Under the pieces are notes generated by a model. It had not been told where the DNA came from. It made no database searches and saw nothing but the letters and a program-made list of their open reading frames with translations. A program made the position numbers and the translations under genes. From Setoptus koraiensis (lineage: Eukaryota; Arthropoda): a stretch of DNA of 64,000 nucleotides. This document shows, one piece after another, positions 50,429-62,624 of this stretch. Location of the stretch: contig CM106586.1 of assembly GCA_048013815.1 (NCBI GenBank), positions 6,882,001-6,946,000 of the forward strand. The letters run 5' to 3'. The stretch's first letter is position 1, and each line of letters opens with the position of its first letter.

Positions 50429-51719
50429 ATGACTACAACATCATCATTGCGCTCTGGTAATGCCAGCGACGATTACCAGGATGAATCGGGAATTTTAGAT
50501 AATATTGAGGACAGATTAATTGATGCATTCGATTCTTTGTCGGCTAAATCGGCCAAGACACGCCTGGTAGCGTTTGAGTTTATTCGTAAGACACTTACAG
50601 AACATTACATGATTGATTTCATCTTAAATCGCAAAATAACTCTACTAGACTCCATTGGACGCTGCATCAAAAGAAACAAAGGACAAGAACTTGGTCATGC
50701 AGCTATCATTATTAGTGTTTTGAGTGCCTCCATAGGTGCATGCCAGGATACAGATCAAGTGTTCAGTGAGCTCATGTCACAAATGCTAGACTTAATCATG
50801 GATCCCACTATTAGTACCGACATCAGAGTCAAATGCGCTCAATCAGTGGGCATATGCTGTTTTATTATTGGCCAATCAGTGGATGGCTATGTTGAACAAG
50901 TGATGATGTCATTGTATTCTATTTTTGTTGCTTCTTGCGCTAAGGGCGATGGAACCATGCCTCAGTTGAGCGAACAAATAACATCGTTGCATTGCGCCTG
51001 TCTACAAGCGTGGACTTTGCTGCTCACTACCCTGATTCAGACACAATCTGTCCAGGTTGCGATTGAGTTAATTGAAGAATATATGGATAAGATAACTGAA
51101 TTGTTGGATAGTTCATCCTTGGATTTACGCATTGCAGCCGGAGAGTCTCTTGCCGTTATGTGCGAAATTATACGATCACAGAATGACGATATTACAGCGG
51201 ATGATTTTTATGAATTGTGCGAAAAAATTCGTAAACTGACTACAGACAGCCAGAAATTCAAGGGAAAGAAAGATCTACGCCAGCAAAGATCCAATTTTAG
51301 AGATATATTGTCAGCTGTAGAAGATGACGAGCCACCAAACGCGACTATTAAATTTGGAAAAGAACGTCTCTCGTTGGACTTGTGGTCTCGCAAGAGGCAA
51401 TACGATGCTTTCTGTGATCTATTAGGCACTGGTATGAATCATCATCTTGCAGAGAATGAAGTTATCAGAGATATTTTCGAATTGGGTCCTGTAGTGCTAG
51501 ATTTAGATTACAAAAATAAGACCAACAAATCTGATATGGTATGTATAGATGAAGTATAATGTTTAATCTATCAATTAATCTCTGCGCAGTTAACTAATCA
51601 ACTATCTTAACTTCTCCTTTCTCACTCCAAATTAGTACTACGGAAATGTAGCTGCCGACAAGTTACGGACTAAAAATATGCGCAAATTACGAGATAAGAG
51701 GGCTGTGTTATTGTGTTGA
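50429..51719 (+). CDS. IFRD1: IFRD1/TIS7 homologue (2 exons, 397 aa)
   Basis: Interferon-related developmental regulator, a HEAT/ARM-like protein that in vertebrates acts as a transcriptional co-regulator and ribosome-associated factor. Exon 1 is 50429-51538 and exon 2 is 51636-51719. The donor is ATG/GTATGT, the acceptor TTAG/TACTAC and the phase 0. The IFRD N-terminal domain covers residues about 20-300 (SAKSAKTRLVAFEFIRKTL; IGRCIKRNKGQE). The C-terminal block GMNHHLAENEVIRDIFELGP (about residue 335) is highly conserved. Exon 2 adds YYGNVAADKLRTKNMRKLRD and a short end, matching the basic Ala/Lys/Arg tail of the family. Without it the protein would end in an intron-encoded VCIDEV. Poly(A) candidate: AATAAA at 51882-51887. 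Confidence 0.94.
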
Positions 51720-51974
51720 TATCAATAGATTACTAATATTGTTATTTCTTGTAGGTATCATGTTTAGTTGTTATCTATGAATCGCACATCGATAATAACT
51801 TGTTCAGAAGAGATCTATTTACATATAAATCTTTACTACCCCCTAGAACTTGCACGACATGTTGTTACCAATATCTTACAAAATAAACCTGTATACTTTA
51901 GATAAATTCATTTTAACCATTTAACGAAGATATCGTTCATATTACCCCGAGTGACTATTATTAAATCGTTCGAA

Positions 51975-52020
<46 letters not shown>

Positions 52021-54021
52021 CGTAGTTAGCTGTAATATTTTATGATAGATCAACCTTGTCCACTGAGTGCAGTTGCTATTGTACCGGAAGCCTGTTACAA
52101 CAACTGCAATAGCTCGCCTTGAATGTTTGTCTACTTTGTCGAGTTAAGCTTCCTCGTGCGTTTTGCAAGTTTATTTAAGTAGGCGATAATGAGCGGAATA
52201 TTGAATAATGGCTTCTACACTATTTCTTGCCAGTCTCGACAAATAATGTCAGGCCGCACTGATCAACTTTACGAGCATGTTGTTATGTTATGTCTGTGTA
52301 AATCTCGAAATGGAAAAAAGCTGGTCCTTCCACATAGGCTAGTATATCTATTGTTGGCGTAAAGAACTGAACCAGGCTTTGTTTGAAAGAATTAAAGGGA
52401 AAGTTCTGAAAAGTTCTTGTTGATATGTCACACTTGCTTGAATTTTGAGCATCGGCATCAAAAGCTCTGATATGCAAAGTGGTAGTTGATTGCCACTTTA
52501 GGCCACTCCTACAACAAAACGTTGAATTGTACAAGATAAAAGTATTGCTCTTACACTGCACACCGATATAAATGTAGCTATGAGCGATTTGTGTATGTAT
52601 GTATGTATATATATATATTCTAATAGCGTCTCAGGGCCATTCTGTCCAGCCTCTACTGATACATTGTAGCGTGTCGCATCGACTTTTACCTTTGCACTAT
52701 ACGGTTATTCATTGGCATTCCACAGGTATATCACAAGGTATTGATCTCGTTACATGGTGCACACCACCAGACTCGACGAATTTCAACTCTGAGAACGAGC
52801 AGTGTCAGATTATTGTTGCAATGGACACTTTCTAATCTAATCTTCTTGCCAGCTTGATACTAATACTATGCTAAATATCTCAATACATGCGATAACAGCG
52901 AGTCAACCTGTTTTCGGTGTTGCTGCTGCTGCCGTTGTTGCATTTCAGTTTTGATATTGTTGCATCTGGTTGGCACCAGATAGTACAACTGCGAACAACA
53001 ACAAATATCCTACCGCCATTAGAGAGGTTAAAAGAGAGAATGAGCCATCATCGCACTGTTACATCATTCATCAGTTAGTGTTAGCTGGAAGAAGTTTTTT
53101 AAAGACGAGAAGTAGCTGTTATCAGTTAGCAGTTAGGTGGAAGAAGTCCGACAGAAAACAACAACAAGCCAGCAGAGAATACTAGATTAGATTGACAAGA
53201 CAAATGCAATTCTATTATATGCAAGCAGCACAAGGAACAAGTATGAAATATCAAATGAATAAGCGAGAGGATATCATTCCGAGCGACAATCAGCACCAAC
53301 AAGTGTTATGCCAAGCAAGGTTATGTAAATGTGGCGCAAATTTGCAAGTTGAAAGTATTGCCAACGCAATTGTTGTAATATTGGCTAGTGTGTCGCATTA
53401 GAACTGACAGCCACTTCTTTGTGTTATCATTTATTGTCAACAAGAGCCTCATCCGTAAAAGAAAGAAACAGCCAGACAGACAAGAAGAGCGCAATCATAT
53501 TGCACAGCATATTTTATTTCATTTTATCATACCATTCACATCATAAGCTCATCAATCGTGTCCACTGTTGGCGCATACACCGATTTGGGCGATCTAAATA
53601 AACGGTATCCATCAAGACACAGTTGCGATTGTTGAAACGGTGTTTGGTCGGTGCTCAGTTCCGACAAACATAATTTATCCCAACAGCATTCTGTTGTTCG
53701 GGCAAATGTGTTTGTGCAACAAGAAGATAGAGGCCACAAGTGGCTGAAAAGTCAATAACTGTAGTCAATTAGTAGAAAAGTCAATTGTAGATACAGCCAA
53801 CAAAGGTCGACAAACGGTCAGCGGACGGTTGGCCTCAAATTAGTTCAGTCGACACCATTTTTATTTCTACTTGATTTTGTTTGATTTTATTATTATTATT
53901 TTATTTCGATCATCGTCAGGGCACGCGCAAAACAAAACAAGTGGCGTGCAGCAACAACCGAACAACAGCAACAACATCATCAAAGAGCAGTTAGACCCGA
54001 TGCAACAGTCAATAAAAAACT
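51720..54021. other. Intergenic region between IFRD1 and the REJ gene
   Basis: IFRD1 3' UTR, then a TA run, and from about 53.9 kb the CAA-rich 5' UTR of the next gene. No supported gene. The frames at 52970-53185 and 53192-53401 are short and featureless. Confidence 0.55.
51977..52018. repeat. (AT)n tract
   Basis: About 40 uninterrupted bases of AT. Confidence 0.95.
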
Positions 54022-57000
54022 ATGGATCGTATACCGACGAATAACTGCGGCACATCGAGCTCACATTCGCTCAGGCGGCCAACAGATAAAATCGGGCAAC
54101 GTCGACAACAAATCAACAACTCAGCAACCGCTAAACCATGCTCAGCTTGCAAACACGGTCTCACTACATCATGTCAATTATTATTTAAAATTAAAACTAG
54201 AACAAAGCGGCGACGATGTCTCCAAGTCGACACCGGTTCATCGCCATCATCGCCAGTCAATGTGAGAAAAAACAGATTGTCCATTGTTCGTTTATTTTTG
54301 ACATCGTCGTCATTCGTGATCAGTTTCACTATACTATTGCAAATATATTTAACTGTGCACATGCAAATTGTTTTGTGCAGCCACCAAGCCGAGCCGACAA
54401 TCAACGATGAAGAGATAAATGTCAGAGTTGACCAACAACAAGCGCAACCTGTTGCGCTTGCTAAAACAGCGCCAACACCAACAGCGAGTGGTCAACAGCA
54501 GAATCGAGACACCAAATTGTTGCACAATCAATCACAGCAGCAGCTGCAGCAGCAGAGCAGCAGTAGTAGTGGCTCAAATGGTCAATTGAGTTTAATCGAC
54601 CATTGGAAGGGCTGTCAATTGTTGGGCTTCCCAAACGCTACCCTAAACAAATGTGGCTATTGCGTTGGCCCAGGCACCAACTTGCCCCTAGATTACGGCC
54701 AAGATTGCCTGGGCGTTTGCGACGGCGGCGCCAGATTGGATTGTCGAGGCCAGTGCAACGGCGAGCATTTTTTGGATGAGTGCAGCCTGGAGTGCATAGA
54801 CGATCATGATTTCTATCAAGGTTACTCGAGGAATCGCGATTGTCGCGGCTTGTGCTTGCCCCAATTGCCGCCGGGCGATGCACAACGGGCGTCAGCAACG
54901 GCGAACAGCAACAACAACAACAACAACAATGAGACCACTCAACAACAAGCGACCAAGAGTGCCTACATCCTCGACGATTGTCGCTCGTGCCGGCTTCAGA
55001 ATGGCCACACTCAGTCGCCTTACGTAGATTGTGCCGGCCAGTGCTGGTCATCCTATTTGTCGTCGTCGCTTGCGTCGCCAACAAAACACACACTTCCGTT
55101 TGGGTCGGCGGGCCCCAGTACCCCAAATACCTCGCATAGGTCTATATTTGAGTCAGCGTCGAGGGCCCGCTTTGATCAGGTGCCCGCAGATAATGCGGGC
55201 GAGTTCAGTTTGCCAAAAGTGCGACCATACGCCACAACAATGTGCGACCAGTGTATACTATTCGGATCGGGCGACGAGGCCGCCACGCAGTCACAAATCA
55301 ACAGGTTGCTGATGGAGGCAAAACTAAAACAAACTGTCTCAAACGCGCCACCAGACAGCGCTGCTACTAACGCAACCAACGTAACAGCGCCAACAACAAC
55401 AACAACAACCATCAAGACACCCAGTCAGGTGCTGAACAGTTGCAACAAGTGCAAATCGGATCCAACTGAATTGTGTAATTGTCATTTGAGTCCAAAATCG
55501 TGCGGTTGCGGCTCGCTGAAACAACTACAAGAGAACGGCTGCTACAGGGTGACAACCCTGCAACCGACACTGTTGCCGGCGGCGCAAGCGGTCCAATTGC
55601 GCCTAAACGGATATTTTAGTCGGGCCCGCGATGACATAATGTGCTTGTTTCAGCACGAAACGGGCCAACAATATTCGTTCAAATTAGAGATTGCGCTGTT
55701 GCAGCAAGCAGTTGCGGACGAGTCAATTGGATCATATAATGCCCATTGTCACATTGATCTGCCCTTGGCGGGCAATTATCTGTTTGGCTTGGGCAGTACA
55801 CAGGACGCACAGGTGAATTTGAACGTCGACAACGAACTGATTGTGTATGCCTACGATCAAGCTCGCGTACAGCTGCTGAGCATGACGCCCGCCAGAATGT
55901 TGACATTTGGCGAACCGGACGACGTAACACTGACCTTCGAGACGGCCACACAACCGCTGACTCAGTTTCCGCTTAAATGTGCCCTGTTGTTTGATGACAA
56001 CAAATACATAATTATACAGAATGAGGACGCCAAGAACCCCTACTCTTGCGTCATCAAAATGGCCTCTCTCGATCAGCAGCAACAATTGGCGGCGGCCGCT
56101 CTGTTGTTGCAACAGCAACAACAGCAACAACAACGATCCACAACAACGGCCAGCTTGCCGCTATTCTCGCACCATCAGTCGTCGGCGGCCGTCAACGAGG
56201 CCCTGGCCAACGCAAGCCCTGGCGCAAACCACAAACAATCGCTAAGCCAGCAGCAACAGCAGCAAATCGAGAGCCAGCAAGACATGCAACAGTTGTTGCA
56301 ACGGTCGAGAATTGTGCGCGTATTTCCTACACTGGACGGCATCAATCCCATAGTGGACGAACCCTTCGAGCTGGTCATCGTGGCGCCGCCGCCCATTCCG
56401 CTGCCGTTGGCCAGTTTCGTGACAAACGACGGGCTCACCATAAGCGTCACGTTCGACCGGCCCGTCAATCTGACCGCTTCCATCGAGGCCGTTCAGCGGC
56501 GTCGCTCGTCGCACCTCAAGCGCACCTCGCAATCTCAGGTGCACCGCTACAGGCGCCAGATTTTGGGCGAAGGAGCCCCGGCTGACCAATGGACGGACGA
56601 CATGTGGCCGGAGCCGAGCCTGCTGGAGCCGCGCGTGTCAGTGTTGCACAGCAGCGACATCAGCAGCGGCGCAAACACCGGAAACGCCGGAATGGCCGGA
56701 AACGCGAGCAACATTTCCGGTCAGTACAGCACGCTCGCAGAGCGCAAGGCGGACAAGCCCAGCAACGGCGGCCCGACGGCCACAGGCCAGCAATCGAGGT
56801 TCGTCTCGTCGAGTCAACAGGTGAAACGCGTACAGGGTGTTCATTTGTGCGCGCAATTGCTCACCAAGAAAACGCTGAAATTGTTGCGCAAATATCAGTT
56901 GCGCAATTGCGTCTGGCCAAGCCGGGCCCAGTTCATAGTGGAACTGGGCAAACCGATCGGCCAGAATCAGAGCTCCATCAGGCTGACATTCAACACGGGC

Positions 57001-60000
57001 GTCATAAGCGAACACGATCAACATTTTGCGCTAGTGAACGAGCGCGAACTGTCCATAGACGTCAAAAAAATACCCCTCGAGACACTGGGCCTGCCCAGCG
57101 CGCCCGCCCTCGCGCTCACCGGGCCCAACCAGGTGCCCCAGTGCGGTCAGTTCACACTGGCCACTCACCTGTGGTCGCCGTACGGCACGGGCGCCGGCCT
57201 CAAGTTCAGATGGTCCGTGGACCGGCTGGCCTCGATACCGTTGCCGGCGGTGCCGAGCAGTCCGGCGGCCGGAAGTGGCTCGATGCGCCCGGCGACGTCG
57301 TCGTCGTCGTCGAACAGGAGCGCGGCGGACCAATCCACACAACAACAGCCGTCGAGCCAGCAGTCCAACAGCAATGTCAACAACAACGGAAATGTCACAA
57401 CAACAACAACATTGCATAATGACAACAGCGCCATAACGGACCATCAGCTGTTGCAGTTGAGGGCGTACGTGCACAGCGTGCGCAGCGCAAACCTGATTGT
57501 GGACGCACAATTGTTGCGCAAATCAACTCTGTACAAGTTTCAAGTTGAGGTGACGTTTGCCGACACAACCACTGCCAACAACAACAACAACAACAAACAA
57601 ACTGTCTTGACGGCCTCGCACGACATCACCAAGCTGGACTTTGACGCGCCAGTGGCCACTCTGTTCAGCTCACAACAATTGCCCGCCATGCCGCTCACCA
57701 CGCAACATCCGGTTGTGCTGCTGGCCGAAATAAATGTGCCCCCGTGCGCCACTAAGGCCAAACAAGTTGGCCTGTATTGGCAGGTGTCCGACGCCAGGGT
57801 GCGCTTTGATTTCGATCAGACATTCAGTCCCATTTATACGATCAAGCCAAACAGTTTGCCCGACAATGTTCCTGTGGCGTTTCGCATGAATCTCTTCTAC
57901 GGTATAAGAGTGAAAAAATTCTCCATTGCTGGCACCGTTTTGAGGGCCGCCAAGGCTCCGCCAGAGGCCGACATAAGCGAGGGCGTCTGGACCGTGACCA
58001 TTGGCCAGCAGTCAAATCATTACATCGAATTGGCGGGGCCGGCAACAAACAGCAACCGCTACAATTACCAGTGGTCGTGTCACGATGGTCGCACGGCGCA
58101 ACCCTGTTACAGGGCCCTGTCGCAGCTCATTACGGCGGCAGCTGACACTCGCCTTGGCAAACCAGAATACCCCGACGACCCAGACCAAGACCAGAATGTA
58201 GCCGCCATACTGACCAGGCAACACAAATCGGGCCAAAAACAGCCCACTTCCGGTGTGCTGCTCGTAGATCGACAGCAACAGAGACAATCACTATTGCGCA
58301 TACCAGCGGCACAATTAGAAAGTAATGGTCAATTGTGGTTTGGACTGCAACTGTTCGACAAGCTAAATCCAACCGGCCAACAGAGCAACACCGAATACAC
58401 GCTGGTAACGGTGAAACCGGGCACTGGGCCCATGGTGGCCGTAGGCCCGGTATTTGTGGGCAGGGGCAGAAGCCAGAGCCTGTTGAGGCATCCGCTTACC
58501 GGTTCGGTCATATTGCCCGCGCACACCCAGGCGATTATACGGGGCAAGGTGGGCGCGGCCGGAAGTGACGAAATCAAGTCAATTGGATGGCATTCGGCAA
58601 ACATTGTGCAACCGCTGGAGTGGACAATTAAAAAAAACAGCACCGCCAACAACAGCGAGGGCACAAACGAAATTGTCACCGAGCTGCACTTGAACGCCGA
58701 CTATCAGATACCCTACGCCAGCTTCCAGTTCCAGCTGACCGCTTGCAATTCGCGAGACGCCTGCAGCACGGCCGCCATCTCAGGTAACTATCGACTGTTG
58801 ATTACTCCAATTAATTAATTCAATTGATTGAAGTAATTCGATTAGTTCAATCAATTAATTATTATCAATTAAACTGACCACGCTGTCCGTCTGTTTTCGT
58901 TTACGCTTGTTGCATCGCGCCGTCGATCACAACGTGTCGCTGAGCGACTTGAACAATCTGCATTAACATTATTAATTATTAATTAACATTATCATCGATT
59001 ATCCATTGTCCATTGTCAATTATTTATCATTCATTACAGTGAACGTTGTGCCCAGCGTCAGCCAGTGCAGAGTGGACGTGGGCCAGCATCTGCTCAGTCA
59101 GACCTTCGTGATATCTGTGGAGTATTGCAACATTCCGTTGGGTTTGTCTCCCATCAGCTATCAGATTTATCTCATTGACCTGTCGCCCGTTGTTGCCGGT
59201 CAGGATGGCGCCGGTGCACCGGGGCTGACGGGTAGCGGCGAGCCCGGTCAGGAGCATGCCGCTTCTAATATATTTATTAACGACGATGACATGAACGAGG
59301 CCGACGAAGCCTATTTGGAAAGCCGAGCGCAACCGTTGACAATACCTCAATACACGCCCTTGTTTCAGCTAGACGGATTCAATGTGCCCGCAATAGTTGC
59401 TTTGTTGTCGCGAGCCAACAACCAAGACAAGAAATCGTCGAGGGGCACCATCAGTCAAATGAGAATCAAGTTTGCCGCTAAAGTTTGTGACAGATTTCAA
59501 TATTGTCGCATGTTCTATTCGCCCACCACAAGTCTGGAGAGCCAGCGAGAATTGTTGCAAACAACCACACCAACTACCGATTCACCGCTGCACAACAGCA
59601 ACAACAACAACAACAACAATGGAAGAAAACAACAACAATCAGAGCAACATTCGTCGTTGAGCGAACAGGTGAACAAAGTCAGTGGCTCGTTGCAGACCAT
59701 GATGGATCAGGCCAGACGATACAATCTGGCGGGCAACTCCTTGGCCGCACTGTCCGTTCTCAATAATCTGATTAACGTGGCCGAGAGGGTGCTCACAAGC
59801 TTGCCCGGCTCGCAACAGCAACAATTGCCCATTGCCACTGCTGTTGGTGGCAACAATCAACAACAAACAACTACAACAGCGCGAGAGAGATTGATATCCG
59901 CAACAACAACAACAACAACAGCAGGCAACGCAACAGCAATAGTTGATTTCGGAAATGGGGACATTTCGAACGGCAATGGAAATGACAACTCCAGACAGGA

Positions 60001-61540
60001 AACGGAAGAGGACAGAAATAGATTGAAGATTAAATCGCTATTAAATCAATCGCTTGTCGATGTGCTCACGTACGGGCGCCGAGTTTTGCAGAGGCCCTTC
60101 CATTTGACCGACAGCGGCCAATCCAATCTGGTTAGTCATCTATTGAACAGAATAATACGTTTGTCCGGCAACGATCTGAGTCAGCGCCAAAACGCAACAA
60201 CATTGCTGACGCAAATAACTAGAAAAGCCATTGAGACGTCGTCTAGCGAGCAGGCATTCTTTGTGAGCGTGCCGGATTTCAAATCAATACAAGGCACCTA
60301 TGAGAGTATATTCGAGCAAGCAACCTCGGCCGGCCTCAGTCCCAACAAGCAGAGAGATGGCAAATTTAAATTTAAATTGTTTGCCAGCAACACCAACAGC
60401 AACAACAACAACAACAACAACAACTTGGCCTATTCAAAGTCCATTAGGAGTGCCTATAAGTCATTGTTGTCTGCAGCGGCCTTACAATTGCCCCTGGGCG
60501 ACACCCAACAATTCCGTTATGTTGGACCGGCGCTCACTAGCGCGAATATCGGCACGAAAGGGGCCGTTCGGTCTATAGTTAGCACCACATTGAGTCACGT
60601 TGTCAGATTGGAGGACATTAGAGTCAGTGTGCCCAATTTTGGTTCAATAACGATACGTTTCGATGACAGGCTCAAACAGCGTCTCAATAACGGTCTGGGC
60701 ACCTGTAGGTCGCCCACAAGCCAAGCTACGGAATCCGCCATGGGCAACAGTGACAGTGGTGACAAGTCAGAACAGGGTAAATTTAGACGGGCAGCAACAA
60801 CGAAAAGGTGCGAGAGTTTTGTGTTATCAACGACGACCTTCGTTGCCCGAAGCCCCCATCAATCGCTGGATTCGGGCACGGATCATTGGCTCAGGGTGCC
60901 CATTGTTGATATTGATATATTGTCGCCAATGGACGGCTCATCTGTCAAAGAGACCTATCATCCCAATTACAAAATTTTAATTGGATTTGATGTGGACAAT
61001 GACAAACAGGGCGCGCAAGAGATCAACACAATCATTACAACAAACACCAACAACCAAAATATCCAAAATAATGCTCCACTGGACACATCGGCAACAACTA
61101 CAACAAACAAAAGCAGCGGCTTAGCGGAACAATCGGCTGCTTCTTCGGCCGCGGGAACTAGACAGGTGACAACAACAACGAGCAACAACGAAAACGGTCC
61201 ATCTTCCGTTGATTTGCCTTTGGGTCAGTTGGTGGGCCGCAGCTACAAGTGTTATGCCTACGACGAATCAGAGGACAACGGCCTCGGCCAGTGGACACGA
61301 AAGTCAGTTAGCGAGGCAGTGAGCTATGATTCGCATAGGTCTTGCTGGACAAATCATCTGGGCACATTTGCGCTATTTAAGAGCCCGTTGCCGGATAAAG
61401 ACGCTCAGTTGAGCATTATGTTGCTGTTGATTGTGGCAGTAATTCTAGTCTCGATAACCATCATCGTATTTCTCCTATCGTATCAATTGGGCTCTGGCAA
61501 AAACAAAAGAAGACAGTCGGAAGGCTCGCAGTCACAATAG
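54022..61540 (+). CDS. Large single-pass surface protein with Cys-rich, REJ-like and GAIN/GPS-like regions (2 exons, 2420 aa)
   Basis: Exon 1 is 54022-58783 and exon 2 is 59040-61540. The donor is CAG/GTAACT and the acceptor TTACAG/TG. Phase 1 at both ends gives Val at residue 1588, reading ...CSTAAISVNVVPSVSQC. A basic N-terminus and a hydrophobic segment at residues 87-118 act as a late signal peptide or signal anchor. A Cys-rich module follows at about 195-290 (GYCVGPG, GQDCLGVCDGG, DCRGQCNG), then Asn/Gln-rich linkers. Next come REJ-like segments (GLTISVTFDRPVN near 800; PQCGQFTLATHLWSP; YNYQWSCHDGR) and a helical GAIN-like region in exon 2. A GPS-like motif (CYAYDESEDN to CWTNHLGTFALF) lies near 2320-2360, then one membrane helix near 2378-2404 and a short basic tail. 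It resembles the extracellular part of polycystin-1-type proteins without the multi-pass channel region. The orthologue name is not known to me. Confidence 0.88.
58784..59039 (+). other. Intron of the REJ/GAIN-like gene
   Basis: 256 bp, AT-rich against GC-rich exons, starting GTAACT and ending TTACAG. It contains in-frame stops, so exon 1 and exon 2 would look like two separate proteins if it were missed. A false start at 59006 lies inside it. Confidence 0.9.
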
Positions 61541-62000
61541 ATCACGACAAAGCAAACTATTAATTATTAATAATGGTCATTATTTTGGCTCAACGGTCCA
61601 TCGATGACACCCTCTGTAGATACGTGTCTTTCTGTAATGTTTTTTATTCTGTAATATAAACACTTGTATCACATAGTATCATGCGTATGTAGTACTAATA
61701 GTAGTAATGATGATAATTATTATAATATAATAATTATAGATATAATAATAATGGCATCAATGATAATGAACGCATTACAACATGCTCTGATTGCAACCAC
61801 ATGTAAACATTGTAATTGAGAGTATTATCGCTGCTGCTGTTGTTGTTGTTATTCTTTGTATTTTAACCGATTACATAACATGCATCTCGTGTGTAATAAT
61901 AGTGTCCGCTGAGCCATCTCACCTGTGTTAAAATATACCAGGTCAATTGTATGTTGGCTTTTATATATATATATTGTTATTTGTTGGCTTAGATATTTCG
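61541..62000. other. 3' regions of the converging REJ and ATG8 genes
   Basis: 460 bp between two converging stop codons. AT-rich, with ATA/TAT runs at about 61700-61760 and a TA run at 61963-61974. No canonical AATAAA was seen on either strand, only variants such as AATATA and TATAAA. Confidence 0.6.
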
Positions 62001-62624
62001 TTACTTGTTGCGCTGATATTGCTGATGTATTTTGCACGTGTCTATATTTGTCGTGATATTAAGCGTGGTTGTGCGTTGGAATAATTGTACTAGATTATCC
62101 ACTTTAGTTGAAGCTTTCTCGAGAATCTTATAATCCATTCTATGAGCATACGATGATTTCATCAATTGTTGTCGAGGGAACCATTTTGCAGCTATACTCA
62201 ATAATCTGCTAGTGGGCCCATGTGAACTGCCAAACATCTCTTGTGATGCATATGTCATATACAAAAAGCCATCTTCGTCTTTGTTTTCTGAGTAAATTTC
62301 GGCTATCGATTTAGAATTGCTTATAATTGATTTGTTGTTTATAACGAAATAAAATGATCGTCCAGGCGGTATTTTGAGCCTATTCCTTATGAGCTGAGTG
62401 AAATTAGACATTGTCAACTCTTGGGGAACGAGAAATTTTGTCTTATCCAACAAGGGCAAATTGACCTCACGTTTGTACCGTTCAACAACAACGGGTATCT
62501 TATTAGGGAATTTCGCCCTTATTCCCTCTACTTCGCCTTTTCTAATCTCAAATGACTTCCGTTGTTTGAAAGGCTTGTTGAGTGTGTTGTTGGTAACAAT
62601 GATTTTCTCCGCATTGGGTGCCAT
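62001..62624 (-). CDS. ATG8: ATG8/LC3-type ubiquitin-like autophagy protein with long C-terminal extension (207 aa)
   Basis: Ubiquitin-like modifier that is conjugated to phosphatidylethanolamine on autophagosome membranes and recruits cargo receptors through LIR motifs. Residues 19-132 align with animal LC3: FKQRKSFEIR, NKIPVVVERYKRE, DKTKFLVPQEL, a ubiquitin fold, and SENKDEDGFLYMTYASQEMFG ending in Gly132. The LC3-type end (YASQEMFG rather than the GABARAP type SDESVYG) places it in the MAP1LC3 branch. Normally a few residues follow this glycine and ATG4 removes them; here the frame continues for 75 residues without resemblance to anything known. An 18-residue N-terminal lead is also longer than usual. 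No strong splice donor is seen after the glycine codon. Single frame, ATG at 62624. Confidence 0.93.
   Translation of the reverse strand: MAPNAEKIIVTNNTLNKPFKQRKSFEIRKGEVEGIRAKFPNKIPVVVERYKREVNLPLLDKTKFLVPQELTMSNFTQLIRNRLKIPPGRSFYFVINNKSIISNSKSIAEIYSENKDEDGFLYMTYASQEMFGSSHGPTSRLLSIAAKWFPRQQLMKSSYAHRMDYKILEKASTKVDNLVQLFQRTTTLNITTNIDTCKIHQQYQRNK

Noticed and set aside
59006-59039. Start codon at 59006 as the beginning of a separate 844-residue protein
   Set aside because: It lies inside the intron. The acceptor at 59039 joins the upstream exon in phase, so both parts belong to one gene.
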